A DNA stretch of 64,000 nucleotides from Paralichthys olivaceus (lineage: Eukaryota > Chordata > Actinopteri > Pleuronectiformes > Paralichthyidae): contig NC_091103.1 in the NCBI RefSeq assembly GCF_024713975.1, positions 1,907,501 to 1,971,500 of the forward strand, given 5' to 3'. Below the pieces are notes generated by a model that did no database searches, was not told the DNA's origin, and was given only the letters and a program-made list of their open reading frames with translations. A program made the translations under genes and the position numbers. Every line of letters begins with the position of its first letter. Position 1 is the stretch's first letter. Below, piece after piece: positions 12,640-34,799 of the stretch.

Positions 12640-12981
12640 CAGTGTCAGGCACCGGGCTCCAGGCTCCAGGCACCGGGTCGGAGCAGCGGCAGCAGCAGCG
12701 TCACACGTACTTCACGCACAGTGGATGAACGGAGCCACAGACCCGGTGCAGGATGATGCTCACACCGGCTCTGAAGGGCTTCCTCTCCGGGTTCATTTAG
12801 CAGGCAGCAGCGGTGCGGTCGCCGGTTCTGGTGTAAGATGCACGGCGGCGGACCGGGTGTGCTGGTCGGCCTAGCTCAGCTCGGCTCGCCTCGCCTCTTT
12901 CTATTCTAGTACTTTTTAATTGCATCGTTATTGTTTCCAGGTCAGAACCTCGGTTTCCTGTGCGGCTTGTCTGCACTAAAA
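12640..12981 (+). promoter_or_regulatory. dmwd: CpG-rich promoter and 5'UTR of dmwd
   Basis: G+C and CpG density rise sharply here, with GCACCGGGTCGGAGCAGCGG-like sequence and short direct repeats of GGCTCCAGGCACCGGG. The density continues through coding exon 1, as in a CpG-island promoter. The start ATG at 12982 lies in AAAATGG, a good context. The frame is open for 51 nt upstream but has no earlier ATG. The transcription start cannot be fixed from sequence. Confidence 0.55.
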
Positions 12982-15900
12982 ATGGCCGGAGATGGCGGCG
13001 CTCTGAAGGATATCAATGAGATTAAATCCCAGTTCCGGACCAGGGAGGGTTTCTACAAGCTTCTCACCCTCTCGGACTCGCAGCAGCGGGGCGGGCTGCC
13101 GCGGGGTCCGTCCGCTGGAGGCACGCTGGGCCCCGGGCCCGGACCCGGTCCGATACCGGGCGGAGGGGTCGGGCTGCTGCAGGGGCCCGGGGCTGCTGCC
13201 GCCGCCTCCTCTTCCTCCAATGCCGCAGCCAACTCCTCTCCGGCGGGCTTCCTGCCGCCGGTCCGGGTCTCCATGGTCAAACTGCAGCCCGAAGACCCGG
13301 GCGAGGAGTCGGAGAGAGTGTGCTTCAACATCGGCCGGGAGCTGTACTTCTACACCTACACCAACATCAAGAAGGTGAGCCCGCTCCCCTCCTCCTCTTG
13401 GCCGGGATGACAGATCGGATGGTCGGGCTTTAGCTTAGCATGTTAGCCTGCACCGCTGATGTGAAGCTGGTGTTTGTGGTTAAACTGAGCATCTCTGCTC
13501 GTGTTGGACGCTTCTTGAACGGATCTATGGGGAGAATGTGGCTGGTGCAGACGGATGCTGTGTGCGAGTGGAGGCCGGGAGCAGGTTCACTGTGTCCGGG
13601 TGAGGGGAGCAGGGAGCGGCCTCTGACAGCTGGATCCTCTGGAAACATGTCAAATGAAAGCTGCTGTGTGTCCTCATGCAGTAACTGTACTCACAGAGGA
13701 AGAGAGGGGGGGTTATACTGCAAGTTCTGTGTACTTACTGGGTTATATCAACAAAACACAACAAAATCCTACAGCACAAATATTAATAATGACAAGTATA
13801 ACACACATCTTCACCAAACTGTCCCTTACATTCAACCAAGCTGCACCAAATCACACTCACTCATCAGTCCTGTGAATGTGTTTGGGTATTTTCATCAGGA
13901 TCCATTCATTCTGGGAAATCAGTCAAAGTGTTGAGAAAAACAGTTTTAAAGGAAGAATTCATGAATGTTCTTCCCCTGACAACACATCACACCCGTCCGT
14001 GTTCTAATCCGTCCTGTAGTTTCTGTGTTATTCTGCAGAGACAGATGAAAACAAAGTGCAGCACAACAACTCTACAATCCTGGTCTGCTGCAATTACTGG
14101 AATGAATTGACTCTGATGACGTGTGCACACTGAGGAGTTTTTACTTCTGAATCTCCAGCCTGAAGGAGTTTCACACTCAGTGCAGGAGCTGATTGTCTGA
14201 TAAAGACCTCACCTCAGGGATACTGGACATTGAAAGAGAGCAGTGGGGGGTTGGTGAGTTGCACTGAAGGGGAATTATTCACCAGCAGCAGCAGATGGTT
14301 TACGTGAGACAAGTTAATGTTGATTTTAATACAGAAAACTCCTTTAATATCTCTCTCCGCATCACAGACACAACTCTACAAGTGTGACATCTTGATTCAG
14401 ATGTTCTTGACTGTGGAATAAAGAACAGTCTGTGTCGTCGTCACTAACGATCCAGTGGATGTTCTTGAAAAGCTGAAACAGCACCTCTGGCTCCTCATAG
14501 AGGGATGACCTCAACCCATTGAGGAGGATCTGGAGGACAAACATATAAAGTTGCTCCTCCTCTAACATGACGGGGATCAATGGGGGAAATATTGTAACTG
14601 GCTGAAATTCAAAATGTCTTACACTGTCAGTCTGTCACATTTTTACATTAATCATACTCTCTATTCTGGGTTTTAGTAGAATTAACCTCCATGTTCCCCA
14701 AACACACTTCATTTGTTCAGGCTTCATTCTGCCTGCAGGTTGGTGTAGATGATGCAGGACTCTCTCTGCAAGTGACAGTTCAGACGTATAACAGAGAGAA
14801 GATGCATATCACAATCAATATGATGCACAACCCTTAGTCACTGTGTTGATTTATTTTTACTCAACAGCTCTTTGTGCAGCAGCGGTGGCTTCAGGTTCTG
14901 TGGATTGAGTCCAGTTACTTCACGTCGCTTTTACAGTTTCAGAAATAAGAAAAGAAAAGAAAGCTGCAACCAGCTTTATCCATTCAGCTGTCACATCCAT
15001 TCAGAGATTCCTTCCTGATGTTCTTCCAACATTGTGTGATTTCCACAGTCCTCATTGTGCCCACAGATGTATTCCTGATTCGGCTAACTCTTTTAGAATG
15101 TATATTAGCTCAGAGCCATGAATGTGGATTTCTCAGCACATTAGAAAAGGACGAAAATAGAAGAAGTGATTACAAAGAGTGAAATGTGTTTTCTTTCCCT
15201 CAGTGTCTCGTTGTTCTCATGGGCAGACCAGTAACATACAGTCTAAACGTTCTCCTGCAGCCATGTTGCTGTCTGGTCTTTTGTGGCCACTGCTGGTGGA
15301 GAGACACATCAACCTCTCTGACTCTAGAGAGACACATTTGATCTCAATAGATGAAAAGTGTGTTTCTTCCCCGATCTTTCACTCAACTCCATGTTTTGCT
15401 TGTGCATCATGTTTGTCTTTATCCACTTTGTCTGCAGGCTGTGGACCTCAGTAAACCAATAGACAAGAGAATCTACAAGGGGACCCAGCCAACGTGTCAC
15501 GACTTCAACCAGTACTCGGCCACAGCGGAGAGCGTCGCTCTCATCGTGGGTTTCTCAGCCGGACAAGTCCAGTATCTCGACCCCATTAAGAAGGAAACCA
15601 GTAAACTCTTCAACGAGGAGGTATTATCATATTAGTTTCAGGTTCTTTTGTGTTGTGGCCGAAGGTTCAGCACTTTGTGTTGTTGTGATTAAAACCTGAT
15701 AGAAAATAAACACAGATTTTTTTTTGCCCTGTTTTAGATTCTGTGGAGCCTAAACATTCCGACAGTGTCCTCAGTGTTGTCCCTCCTCTCGTGCTTTGTC
15801 GTTTCCACATTCTTTTACTGCGTCTCCTGAACGCTCTGTTTTCATTTAATGGGATTCTCTTTAATGGGATTCCCAATTAAATTTAGGAGCTCACACTTGT

Positions 15901-18218
15901 TTCTCGATCTCTTCGGACTCATCACTTCCATTGCTTCCTTTTTTCATGTTTCCCTCAGTGGTTTAGATTTAGATTTCTAGATTATGCATTTCAATGAGGT
16001 GATTTTAACTAGAATCTATGTGAATGCATCCTGCATCTTTAAATCTTTATTTTCCTCTCTCGTATTATTTTCCACCCATTTCTTCCTCCACCTTTCTTTC
16101 TCTCTCCTCTTCTGTTGTTCCTCCTTATCTATTTTGCCAAAAATCTCTTTCCTTATCCTTTTGTCTTCCCGGTCCTTTTCCTCCCTTTTCTCCCTGTCCG
16201 CCTCCTCCCTGTTTTCCAGAGGTTGATAGACAAATCCAAGGTGACGTGTCTAAAATGGCTTCCCAAGTCAGAGAACCTGTTCCTGGCCTCCCATGCCAGC
16301 GGCCACCTCTACCTCTACAACGTGGACCACCCATGCGGCACCACAGCCCCCCAGTACTCTCTGCTGCGGCAGGGAGAAGGCTTCGCCGTCTATGCCTGCA
16401 AAACCAAGACACCCCGCAATCCGCTGTTGCGATGGGCCGTGGGTGAAGGGGGCCTCAATGAGTTTGCTTTCTCCCCGGATGGCGTCCATGTGGCATGTGT
16501 GGGCCAGGACGGCTGCCTGCGCGTCTTCCACTTTGACTCGATGGAGCTGCAGGGGGTGATGAAGAGTTACTTTGGGGGGCTGCTGTGTGTGTCGTGGAGT
16601 CCAGATGGGAAATACCTCGCCACAGGCGGCGAGGACGACCTGGTTACTGTCTGGTCATTTGCAGAGAGCCGCGTGGTAGCAAGGGGGCACGGCCACAAGT
16701 CTTGGGTGAATGTGGTGGCTTTTGACCCCTTCACGACCTCCCTGGAAGATGATGAGCCTATGGAGCTTAGCGGCAGTGAGGAGGACCTTCACCAGGGGGC
16801 GCCAAACAACTCAATGCACTTTGGCCGGGTCCGAACAAGCAGCACGTTGTCGCGTCTTTCTCGGCACAGCTCTAAAGGTGGAGGTACGCCATCGGTCACG
16901 TACCGGTTTGGCTCAGTGGGGCAGGACACCCAGTTCTGTCTGTGGGACCTGACGGATGACGTCTTGTACCCACGCTTACCGCTGTCCCGCGCATTTACTA
17001 ACACTTTCGGACCCTCACTATCCAACTCTGGCAGTGGGGTGGTCAACAGCACCTCAGGTGGGGGAGGAAGTGGAGGGGTTGAGGGGCACCATCACCCACC
17101 TAACACCAACACTGGCACATCCAACCCACCGACACTCCCCTTACCGCTCCCTCGCTCCCTATCACGCTCCAACTCTCTGCCCCACCCCGCCGTGGCAAAC
17201 ACCTCCAAGGGTCAGGGGGCCTCGGAGGGCAGTGTGGGAGGCGGAGGAGGGGGAGGGAGCAGCGGCGGAGGAAACAGCACCCCCTTCAGTATCGGCCGTT
17301 TTGCCACGCTGTCGCTCCAGGAGCGCAAGTCGGACAAGTCAGGGGGCAGTGGTGGGGTGGAGAAGGAGCACAAGCGTTACCACAGCCTGGGCAACATTAG
17401 CAAAAGCAACGACAAGATCAATGTGGCGCCGAGAAGCAATCGGCTGGACGCTGCTAAGGTCCTGGGCACCACGCTGTGCCCACGCATGCATGAGGTGCCG
17501 CTGCTGGAGCCGCTGGTGTGCAAGAAGATTGCACATGAGAGGCTGACCGTCCTGGTGTTCATGGACGACTGCATCATCACCGCCTGCCAAGAGGGTCTCA
17601 TCTGCACCTGGGCACGGCCGGGGAAGGCGGTACGTCTTCAGTCAAGTCTTCTTTCATTAGAAAGTCATTGGATTAATTATTCTTATGTAAAGATTTGAAA
17701 CAAGTTAAAACGGGATGAGGCCAAACAGAGGCAAAATGCCTTTGACGCTTAATGCAGTGATGATTGAATAGTTTTAATTATTTTTTATTTTGAGTTCTCT
17801 CATATTTATTCACTTAAAATAAAAGTGATGAATTTCACTCTCAAATTGGGTCATTCCACTTTTCTCCTCTGTGGTTTGGCTTCTTTCAGGACATTGTAAT
17901 TAACCTACTTATTGTGAGATGTTAGTTTATTACACTCCTCAGTGAAACAGGACTTAGTTTCTGTGCAGGTCGGTAATAAAGTTATTTTGAGTTTCTGCTG
18001 CTATCTCAGACTTCAGAAGTTTAATAAATGACTCAACAGCTGGAGATGATATCTCCTCTCCTCTGCAACAATGGCTTCTTATCTTCTGCACTCAAAAGTG
18101 AACTATAGATTCTCTTGATTCCCTCGTCTCTAACGTTCCCTCATGTTCTGTCTTTTTGTCTCACCTTCAGAACTTGACAGCACAGAACGGGAACTCTCCG
18201 AGCGGCACAGTGGTATAG
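12982..18218 (+). CDS. dmwd: DMWD: dystrophia myotonica-associated WD-repeat protein (WDR20 family)
   Basis: WD-repeat protein; its WDR20 relatives are cofactors of the USP12/USP46 deubiquitinases, so a similar partner role is inferred. Coding exons 12982-13374, 15438-15620, 16220-17629 and 18171-18218 give 677 aa with intact phases, close to human DMWD (about 674 aa) and longer than WDR20. Residues 1-30 carry the family N-terminus (EIKSQFRTREGFYKLL). A Gly/Pro/Ala-rich low-complexity stretch follows at about 38-85, then WD blades from residue 132 (GTQPTCHDFNQYSA, VGFSAGQVQYLDPIKKETSK, FLASHASGHLYLYNV, FSPDGVHVACVGQDGCLRVF, GGEDDLVTVWSF). A Ser/Gly linker at about 455-575 separates the last blade (LEPLVCKKIAHERLTVLVF, ITACQEGLICTWARPGKA). 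The final 15 residues end NGNSPSGTVV, as in DMWD. TWARPGKA and the PFSIGRFATLSLQER segment favour DMWD over WDR20. Confidence 0.9.
13375..15437 (+). other. dmwd: dmwd intron 1
   Basis: A 2.06 kb intron between GAAG|gtgagc and tctgcag|GCT. The first 250 bases continue the CpG-rich promoter zone; the rest shows no gene or clear repeat. Confidence 0.7.
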
Positions 18219-21050
18219 CTGGAGGAGAAGCTTTGCACTCATCCCTCCCTCCACCTCCTCCCTTGTTCTTCGCTGTCTTCTTTTCTGTCCAATGCTTCTC
18301 TCCGTTCCTCCTCGAATATGTCAGACCGTGCCCGACCTCCAACTTCACAATTATACCGTCACTGTAACTCTCTTTGCTTCCCATGACCCGAAATCTGTCA
18401 GAGCCCGACCCGTATGGATTATATGGGGCTGGTGCTGATAACAATAATAATTTTGTTATCTTTCAAAACAATGAAATAATTCCTGAGATATGATTTTTAA
18501 AAGTCATGACGAATAAATGTCATTGAGGTTGGATATTTTTAACCATTATTATTATAAGCAACTATAAAAAAACACAAATCCAGCCAAATATATAGAACTT
18601 AAATTAAGACAATAAGCATTGTAAAATTCTGTAATTCTTTCCATATAATATTAACATAAATGCACATCTTCTCCACTTTGTTAATTCTGTAAAATATAAG
18701 TTTTCAGTTTGGCAAACACACAGATTTCAATATATTTCATCTGTCGGGCTCAGTTTCCTGAACTTTACTCTCACAGTTGTGTCCATTTGTTGGGAAATTC
18801 TTCTGAAAGCAGATAAACGTGACACGAGGAACAATAACAAATACTTCAATGTAGAGCGTCAGCTAGTTAGCAATTAGCTTTGCTCAGTGTTTGTTCTTGT
18901 AGCTACCAGCACTGGACATACACACAACATGGCTTCAAGGTATTCTTCACTCTATCATGGTATATCATTATATACCATTATAAAACTATTTTAAAAAGAT
19001 AAATAATATTTAGGTTGGTTCGTTTCATCAGCCCGATTTTTATGATTTTAATAAACGTTCACTCAAAAGCAGAAACATCTTTTGGACATAATGAAACTTT
19101 AGATCTCACAGTGCAGCATTTATTCTTTAACATCTGTAGTAATGAATCTGTTAAATAGTTAAATCCTGATGTTTTTAGGTTGGTCAGCAGGACACACTGT
19201 GCTCTGTCCTCAGGGAGAGTTTCCCAACTCACACCACAGTGAGAATAAAGTTTCACCTCCGACTCTCCTCCTCTCAGTTTATAACCCTGAAGGGACAAGC
19301 AGCAAAGTCTTCTACTGTTCTTCAGCCCCCCCCTTCGTCCCATCCCTTCCTTTTCTCCTTAATGCAAAAGACACTGCAAAAGCCACGGCCATTGTATTTA
19401 AGTTATTTATTTTATCACAAGACTGTGTAGTAATTTATACTGTAAATACTGAAAATACTCTATAAATACAAAAAGGACAAATGTGTATGAAATAATGACT
19501 TGACAACGAGTAAGTGAAGGAAAAGCAGTGAAGATGAAGAATACTAATATATGAAGATCCTTCTATTGTACATAAAAACCACAGTTAAAAGTTGAATGTC
19601 TGCTGTTTTAGGGAACTTGAAGATGTCAATGTGTTTTTATTTCGTGTGATAGTTTCTCCAGCTTGTCCCTGAAAGTGAGAGACGAGACTTTTTGGGTCGA
19701 GCACAGAGAGCGATCCTCCTCCGAGCGGTGGCTCGCTCCTCTCAGCTGACTGTCCAAATCATTCTGAACATCGTGTGGACAAACAGCATCATGGCTCACG
19801 CACAAACACACACTGCTGCACATTCCGAACATGAAAAGTCTTACACATACTGTTCATGCACGCACACAACAAACTAACACAAACCCACTAATGGTGTAGC
19901 ATCATATACAGTTTACTGTGTCTTGGGCTCCATTCCTGTTGCACCTGAATTGCCTCTTGCAAGAATTTGCACATACAATAAATCCACAGTACATCCTGAG
20001 TTGTCGTGGCTGACGTAGGGGTTTTTATTTTCCTGATCGATCTGACCTTTGTGCAGAAACAGCTCCCATAACCTCAACATGTTGGGAACAGAGGATCTAA
20101 TACGTGTGCATCTTTGTCAACATCTAGATTTATTCCCTTTGACTAAATTAAACATTTGTGTCAGTTGGAAATTGTTCAGACTGATTGAGACATGAAGTCT
20201 TGGTTCAGATTCCTGGTTTGTTATTCGAGTAAGAAAAGAAACCAAAGTTCAGATCTGAGCTGCCGGCTGAACGTGTTGAAACATTCTGTGGTTATTTCTG
20301 GTTAAAGAAACAAACAGAACATGACTCAGAGGAACTTAAACCTCCGCCAAGACCCAACTGTCCCTTCAACGTGAATCAAGCTGCACGTCTGGGGTGGTTC
20401 TGGGGTTCTTCAGTGTCTGTCGGCTTCAGTCAATGTTTTTCAGGTTTGTCCCAGTATTTCCTGGGGGTGGAGCCTCCACCACTTTGGTCTAAACTGAAAA
20501 TACACAACCATTACCTCGCTTTTTACAGACATTCATTACTTAATCTTTAGATCCATGGGTTTTAATTGATTTAAGTCCAGGGGATGAGGGGAGCAACAAT
20601 TCAAATAACCCAGGGAAAGAGAATCAAGGCAACTTATAACTGAACAAAAGAGTAATTTATCAAAAACAATCTGAAAACCACTTCCTGAAAAGGAACACTG
20701 ACAAACACCAATAACAAGTAAACTCACCACAACAGAAAATAACTGGTCACACTAGCAACAACAGCACACGGAAGAGATCACCACAGTTAACACACAGATC
20801 AGACGCTGTCCCTCGGCCCACTGGGGCCGGGGGTTCTGCTTCTCGCTGCCTCTTAGCCACCGCGGCCTTGATTGGTGATTGAGCTCAGCCCTGCACACTC
20901 ACACTGCAGCTGCAGGGGAACGAGAGGCACCTGAATGGACACTGGGGAGAGAGAGCAGAGAGAAAACACAACACGGCACGTAACAACCATCAAGCAGAGA
21001 AAATGGCAGCCCAGACTGAGACCCTCCTGTATCGTCAAATATGAACGGCT
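18219..21050. other. dmwd 3' flank and gene-free DNA
   Basis: This holds the dmwd 3'UTR, whose end is uncertain: candidate AATAAA signals are at 18512-18517 and 19977-19982. The AU-rich stretch 19380-19500 is typical of a long 3'UTR. No other exon chain, RNA gene or clear mobile element is seen. Confidence 0.45.
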
Positions 21051-21309
21051 TAAAGAGGCAATGTGTAGAATTTAGTGACATCTAGAGGTGAATTTGCTTG
21101 TTGCAGCTGAATACCCCCTCATCTCACCCTCTCCTTCCAAACATGTAAGAGAACCATAGAAGAGAACCTGTGGTGAACTTCAGTTGTCATAAAAACTCAG
21201 AAGGTTTAGTTTGTCCAGTCTGGAGTTTGCCCCCCCCCCCCCCCGTAATTTAAATATAAAGTATATACGTATATATAAGATTCACCTAAATCTTACACTG
21301 AACCTTTAC
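21051..21309. mobile_element. MITE-like element with imperfect terminal inverted repeats
   Basis: It begins TAAAGAGGCAATGTGTAGAA and ends CCTAAATCTTACACTGAACC TTTA. The end is an imperfect inverted copy of the beginning (TGTGTAGAATTTAG against CTAAATCTTACACT). The interior (GACATCTAGAGGTGAATTTG, CTTCAGTTGTCATAAAAACT) is a repeat I know from many fish genomes. A run of 15 C residues interrupts it at 21230-21244. Non-coding. Confidence 0.65.
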
Positions 21310-22430
21310 AGCACGGGTCGGGGCTCTGGTTCGTCTGCTCTCGAGTATTTATGTTTGTGCTCATCCGTACATCCTGACACTAGCAGTTCTTTGTGTTTCA
21401 ATAACAAACAGTTCACCATCACATGTCCAATTTTGTGGCAATAAAAACATTCTGTTCTTCGTGATTATTGGATGCATGTGGTCCAATGCAGTGTCAACAA
21501 CAACAGTGTGTGTGTGTGAGAGAGAGAGAGTCAGTACATCCTATAAATAGCAGAGTAACCTCCAGGACTGCAGGATCCAGGGTTGTGCCCTTGCAGCAAC
21601 AGACAAACCACCGGTTTCCTCTCAGTGCAGCTCGACGGTGCTTCCCCGTATACTCGTCTTTCTCGTTGTCATAGCAACAGCATGTCTTCTGAGTATATCT
21701 GGAGCGAGCTCATCTGGTTGTAGGGTCCATCTTGGATCTGAGGCTAAATTAATGCGTCATCACGACTGAGATAAGAGGAAAACCTGAATCTGCCCAAACA
21801 TGAAAATCATCACAAATCTCGATCTGATGAAGTTTCGATAAGATATTTGTGCAGGTGAAGAAAAATCTGTGAAATGTGAAGATAATACTTTTCATTTTCA
21901 GCCGTTAACATCTATGAACACACATTGTAGATTTGTCTGCACCTGAAAAAATCTCAATACACATTTACAGATACTAACATTATACAAACATTTGATTTAG
22001 ATACAGTTACACAACTCTGCACACACACAAATGGAGTTACCACAATACTAAGGTGAGAGTCATAGTGTTCACTGATGAGTCTGTATGAGCTGACGTCACA
22101 AGAACAGCTGCAGCTTCACACCAGGAACAAAAACAACCTGCGTGTGCTGAGTCAAGTGAGAAGTCAACACAATCCTCATTAAAAACCAAGAGTCATCTGA
22201 AAACACTCTCCTGCGTCTCGGTCTGCACACTAACAACACTCAGTGCCAAGGGAACAGAGATTATGACAAATGTTGTGTTCACTTTTTATTTCACATTTCA
22301 GTCTGAAGACAAAATGACAGTTTAAAGGTTTTGTTTCTTTTTTTTTTACACTGTTTTCTTATTTTTTTTGTTTGTGTGTAAAATATGCATTCTCCATTGT
22401 CACCATACAGTTGTGTGTGTGTGTATGTGT

Positions 22431-22490
22431 GTACCTTGTGTGTCTGTGTGTACCTTGTGTGTCTGTGTGTACCTTGTGCGTGTTTGTGTG
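22431..22490. repeat. 19-bp minisatellite, about three units
   Basis: GTACCTTGTGTGTCTGTGT recurs with a 19-base period starting at 22431, 22450 and 22469 (last copy partial and diverged). It lies at the edge of a GT-rich tract. Confidence 0.8.
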
Positions 22491-22854
22491 TTTGAGCACT
22501 GATCTGCAGTTTGACTGATAAAGATAAAACAATAATCATTAATCGTGTTAATAAAAAACAACTTTAATTTGTAATTTGTGTGTTTTTTGTGCTTTGGTCT
22601 AAATCTTATTTCAGAGGCTTCTGTGTGAAAATGCAGTTTGAAAATCAAGCAGCATCAAAATGATGTAAATCAGGTTTTATATAAAACTGACACAAAAATG
22701 TAAAGTGAGACTGAACTCAACATGTTAATAAACAAACTTATAACAAAATTACAATAATTATGATTTATAATAAAACTTTATTTGTGTATTTTATGAATCT
22801 ACTGATCTTTTAGTGTTGACCCATGTTCCATTATAATAATTCCTCTGCTCGTCC

Positions 22855-22996
22855 GCAGGGGGCGGTGCAGTCAGGGACAGTCAGCGTAGAGGAAGAAAAC
22901 GAGCAGCCGAGAAAAGCCGAAGATTGTCGAAGTAACTCGTCACCGCTCGGAACGTGTTGGTCACGTGTCTGCGTCACAGCCTGCGACACCGGAAGT
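22855..22996 (+). promoter_or_regulatory. Compact GC-rich promoter-like block with hypoxia-response cores
   Basis: This 140-base block stands out in AT-rich surroundings. It contains an Sp1/KLF-type GGGGGCGG at about 22858-22865 and two HIF core motifs ACGTG at 22952-22956 and 22963-22967. A CACAG at 22975-22979 resembles the HIF ancillary sequence, seven bases after the second core, and overlaps a CRE-like TGCGTCAC. An ETS motif CCGGAAGT is at 22989-22996. It lies 1.15 kb upstream of the first hif3a coding exon on the same strand, so a hif3a promoter or distal 5' exon is the natural reading, but no transcript evidence is visible. Confidence 0.45.
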
Positions 22997-23209
22997 TAGA
23001 AAATACAAAATAAAAGCTCTTTAAGCAGGATTGTTTATTATGATTATGATTATTATTTTTAGATGTTATAAAACCATCAGTGTATTTTAATATATGACTT
23101 TATCTATATAGAATTCATCTATGAATACAACTGCAGTCTCGAATTACCGTTGGTTATTTAAAATCTTTGTTATCTGATGTTTGTTAATAATTCCTGTAAT
23201 TGTTTGAAT

Positions 23210-23540
23210 GAAGTCCTTGTTGACTTGCTTTTATTTGTTAGCTTTTATTTTTTGTCTGCTGCTCTCAGGTGCCTCTCAAATCTCAGTAAGATGACCTCGT
23301 CACCATTACTGCCAATGGTTATCATTATTTAATGATATATTTTTTATATCTTCTATTTTAAGTCTTACTCTACTTACATCTGCTGTACCTTAATATTACA
23401 GACTGTTAGTCTAATGCACAACTTTATATAGTTTCAGTCTTTAAATCTGTATTTATTATTGCCTTCAATACTCTGCTTCGGTTACTTGTGTCTATCAATC
23501 ACCTTTTACACAATAAAGTATCTATCTATCTATCTATCTT

Positions 23541-23591
<51 letters not shown>

Positions 23592-23610
23592 ATCTATCTA
23601 TCTATCTGAT
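23210..23610 (+). mobile_element. LINE-type 3' end with (CTAT)n tail
   Basis: Non-coding AT-rich sequence ends in ACACAATAAAGTATCTATCT and then about 90 bases of CTAT repeats with a few CTTT interruptions. In fish, AATAAAGTATCTATC… is the typical 3' terminus of a non-LTR retroelement family. The upstream limit is a guess, and no reverse transcriptase remains. Confidence 0.5.
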
Positions 23611-24146
23611 CAAGTAAAGATTAGATTACAACTGTATTAAAGAAAAAGTAAAGCACAACAGAATAAGACAGCAACAAAAGATGGCAAAACATACATCAAC
23701 ATTTTTATTGATAAGTGTTTACATGTCAACAGAAGTGAATCCTGCTGAAACATTTCATAAATTCAGAAGGTGTCACATCAGCTCCGTCCAATGAGTTGAT
23801 GGAGAAAAGAAAAGAAAGAGAAAAGATTAAAAAAGATCAAATGTGAATCACTCAGAGTGTGTGTGTCACTCAGAGATCCCAGGGAAACCCAGTTGTCTAA
23901 CATAAGACAAAAGTCCTCATTGCCCAGAATATTTCTTCAGACCCTTTTTCCACTTGAGTGTAATTTAAAATGTCCTTACATGAACTTGAATCCTCAGTCA
24001 GCTGTGAGAGCTTTATTGTGAAGGCCCAAAGGGAAGCAGCCTGCTCGTGTGGTGCAGTTTGACAGGTGCAGGTTCGGTTTCCTCAGACTTCATGAGAAGA
24101 TCATGAGAAGAGGAAGCTGAGTCTGACCCCAGAGTTCAGTGTGAAC

Positions 24147-33474
<9,328 letters not shown>

Positions 33475-34770
33475 TGGAGCTCCCGTCGGTTCAGAGCTTG
33501 GCGCTCGACTCAAGTGCTCGAAGAGAGAAAGTTGACACGGGATCTACAGCAGCCTGAGCGCACATATACAAATGTAACACGCCAAAAACATGTACGCACC
33601 CGAACATAGACTCACATACGCTGTATCACTTTGCTGGAGGGCTCGACCAGGAAACTCCACTTTCTCTGACTGTGGAACGAGAACCAGTCACTGGTGACGT
33701 CCACTTTTTTAATGAGCGTTTTCCATCTACATTTATATTCATCAATGATTTCATGTGTGAAATCATCAAGGGTCAATCTCTCTTGTGGACAACAGGTGGT
33801 GCTGAAACCTTTCATTCAGAGGACGTGAAGAGAACCTGGACACGTGTTTTTCTATGCAGTTAAATTTAGCACAACTTTAAACCTTCGATGGAAGAAATCA
33901 TCATTTGAATACGTACAGCATTTCCCATAATGCTCTGCTTTGACAACTTTTCTGCCCTTATTGTTTTTTGCTCGCACAAACAAATATCAGTGGCATCGTT
34001 TATTTCAGTGGCATTTTTATATACTCTCATGCTTCATCTTTGTTTTCTTGGATGATTCATTTACTGTAAAGAGTTTTAATCTGGGGATTTTATTTCTGTG
34101 TTTCCTGAAATGAGTCGGGCGTCTGAAGGTCAGTCATGTGTTTGTCCTCGTGATGTCAACGGATTCATCTCATATCACAACACTCCTGTTCGTCAACGTG
34201 AGGCGAGAGCTCAGAGGAACTTCAGTAAACTTCACCTGTGACCTCTGTTGCAAACACACATGACACAGAGGAATCAAACAACACATGCAACATGTCGCTC
34301 TCTGCAGATTTGATTCTGCTTTTTATCATATGTCTATAACCTGATCAACTGTCAGTAGAATTCATATATTTGATTAAACACTAGTATTCATGTTTCTATC
34401 ATCTATACGTTTGAATTTTACGACTTTTAACAAACTGTGCCTCGAGTTATAAAGGCTGAAAGTAGACAAGTGTTTTTCAGGCAGTGATTTGTTTCCACAC
34501 TGAAATGTGGATTGTTTTGTTATTTTAACTCTAAATAAACCCTTAAACAGCAAAATGTCCAGATTCACTGTGAAAGAGCATCTTGTTTGTTTCAGAGCTG
34601 TTCTCCTGTTGCCCTGTGAGCCTCTAATCCTCCAGTCAAATACATATGAATTAAGGTTTTTCTTCCTGACACAGGATCCGTTCGAAACGTCCCTGTTGAT
34701 TTTTAACGCGGGAGAATATTAACCATGTTTTATTTTTATCTCTTCATCCTGTTTGTGTTCTGGAGTTCTG

Positions 34771-34776
34771 AATAAA
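34771..34776 (+). other. hif3a: hif3a polyadenylation signal
   Basis: AATAAA followed by a GT-rich stretch (GTGATCTGTGTGTGG) about 1.3 kb after the stop codon. The 3'UTR would end near 34795. Confidence 0.6.
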
Positions 34777-34799
34777 GCTGTTGAAGCAGAAGCTGTGAT

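Noticed and set aside
13053..13331. 92-codon minus-strand open frame over dmwd exon 1 (and similar ones at 16125-16531)
   Set aside because: Antisense shadow of a GC-rich real exon; no domain, splice context or independent evidence.
16956..17546. 196-codon plus-strand frame inside dmwd exon 3
   Set aside because: Out-of-frame shadow of the long coding exon, which itself encodes clear WD repeats.
12982..18218. Naming this gene wdr20
   Set aside because: The length (677 aa), the PFSIGRFATLSLQER segment, TWARPGKA and the 19q neighbours fit DMWD better.
23517..23610. Regularly spaced repeat resembling a CRISPR-like array
   Set aside because: A simple CTAT microsatellite at a retroelement tail, without spacers; the DNA is vertebrate.
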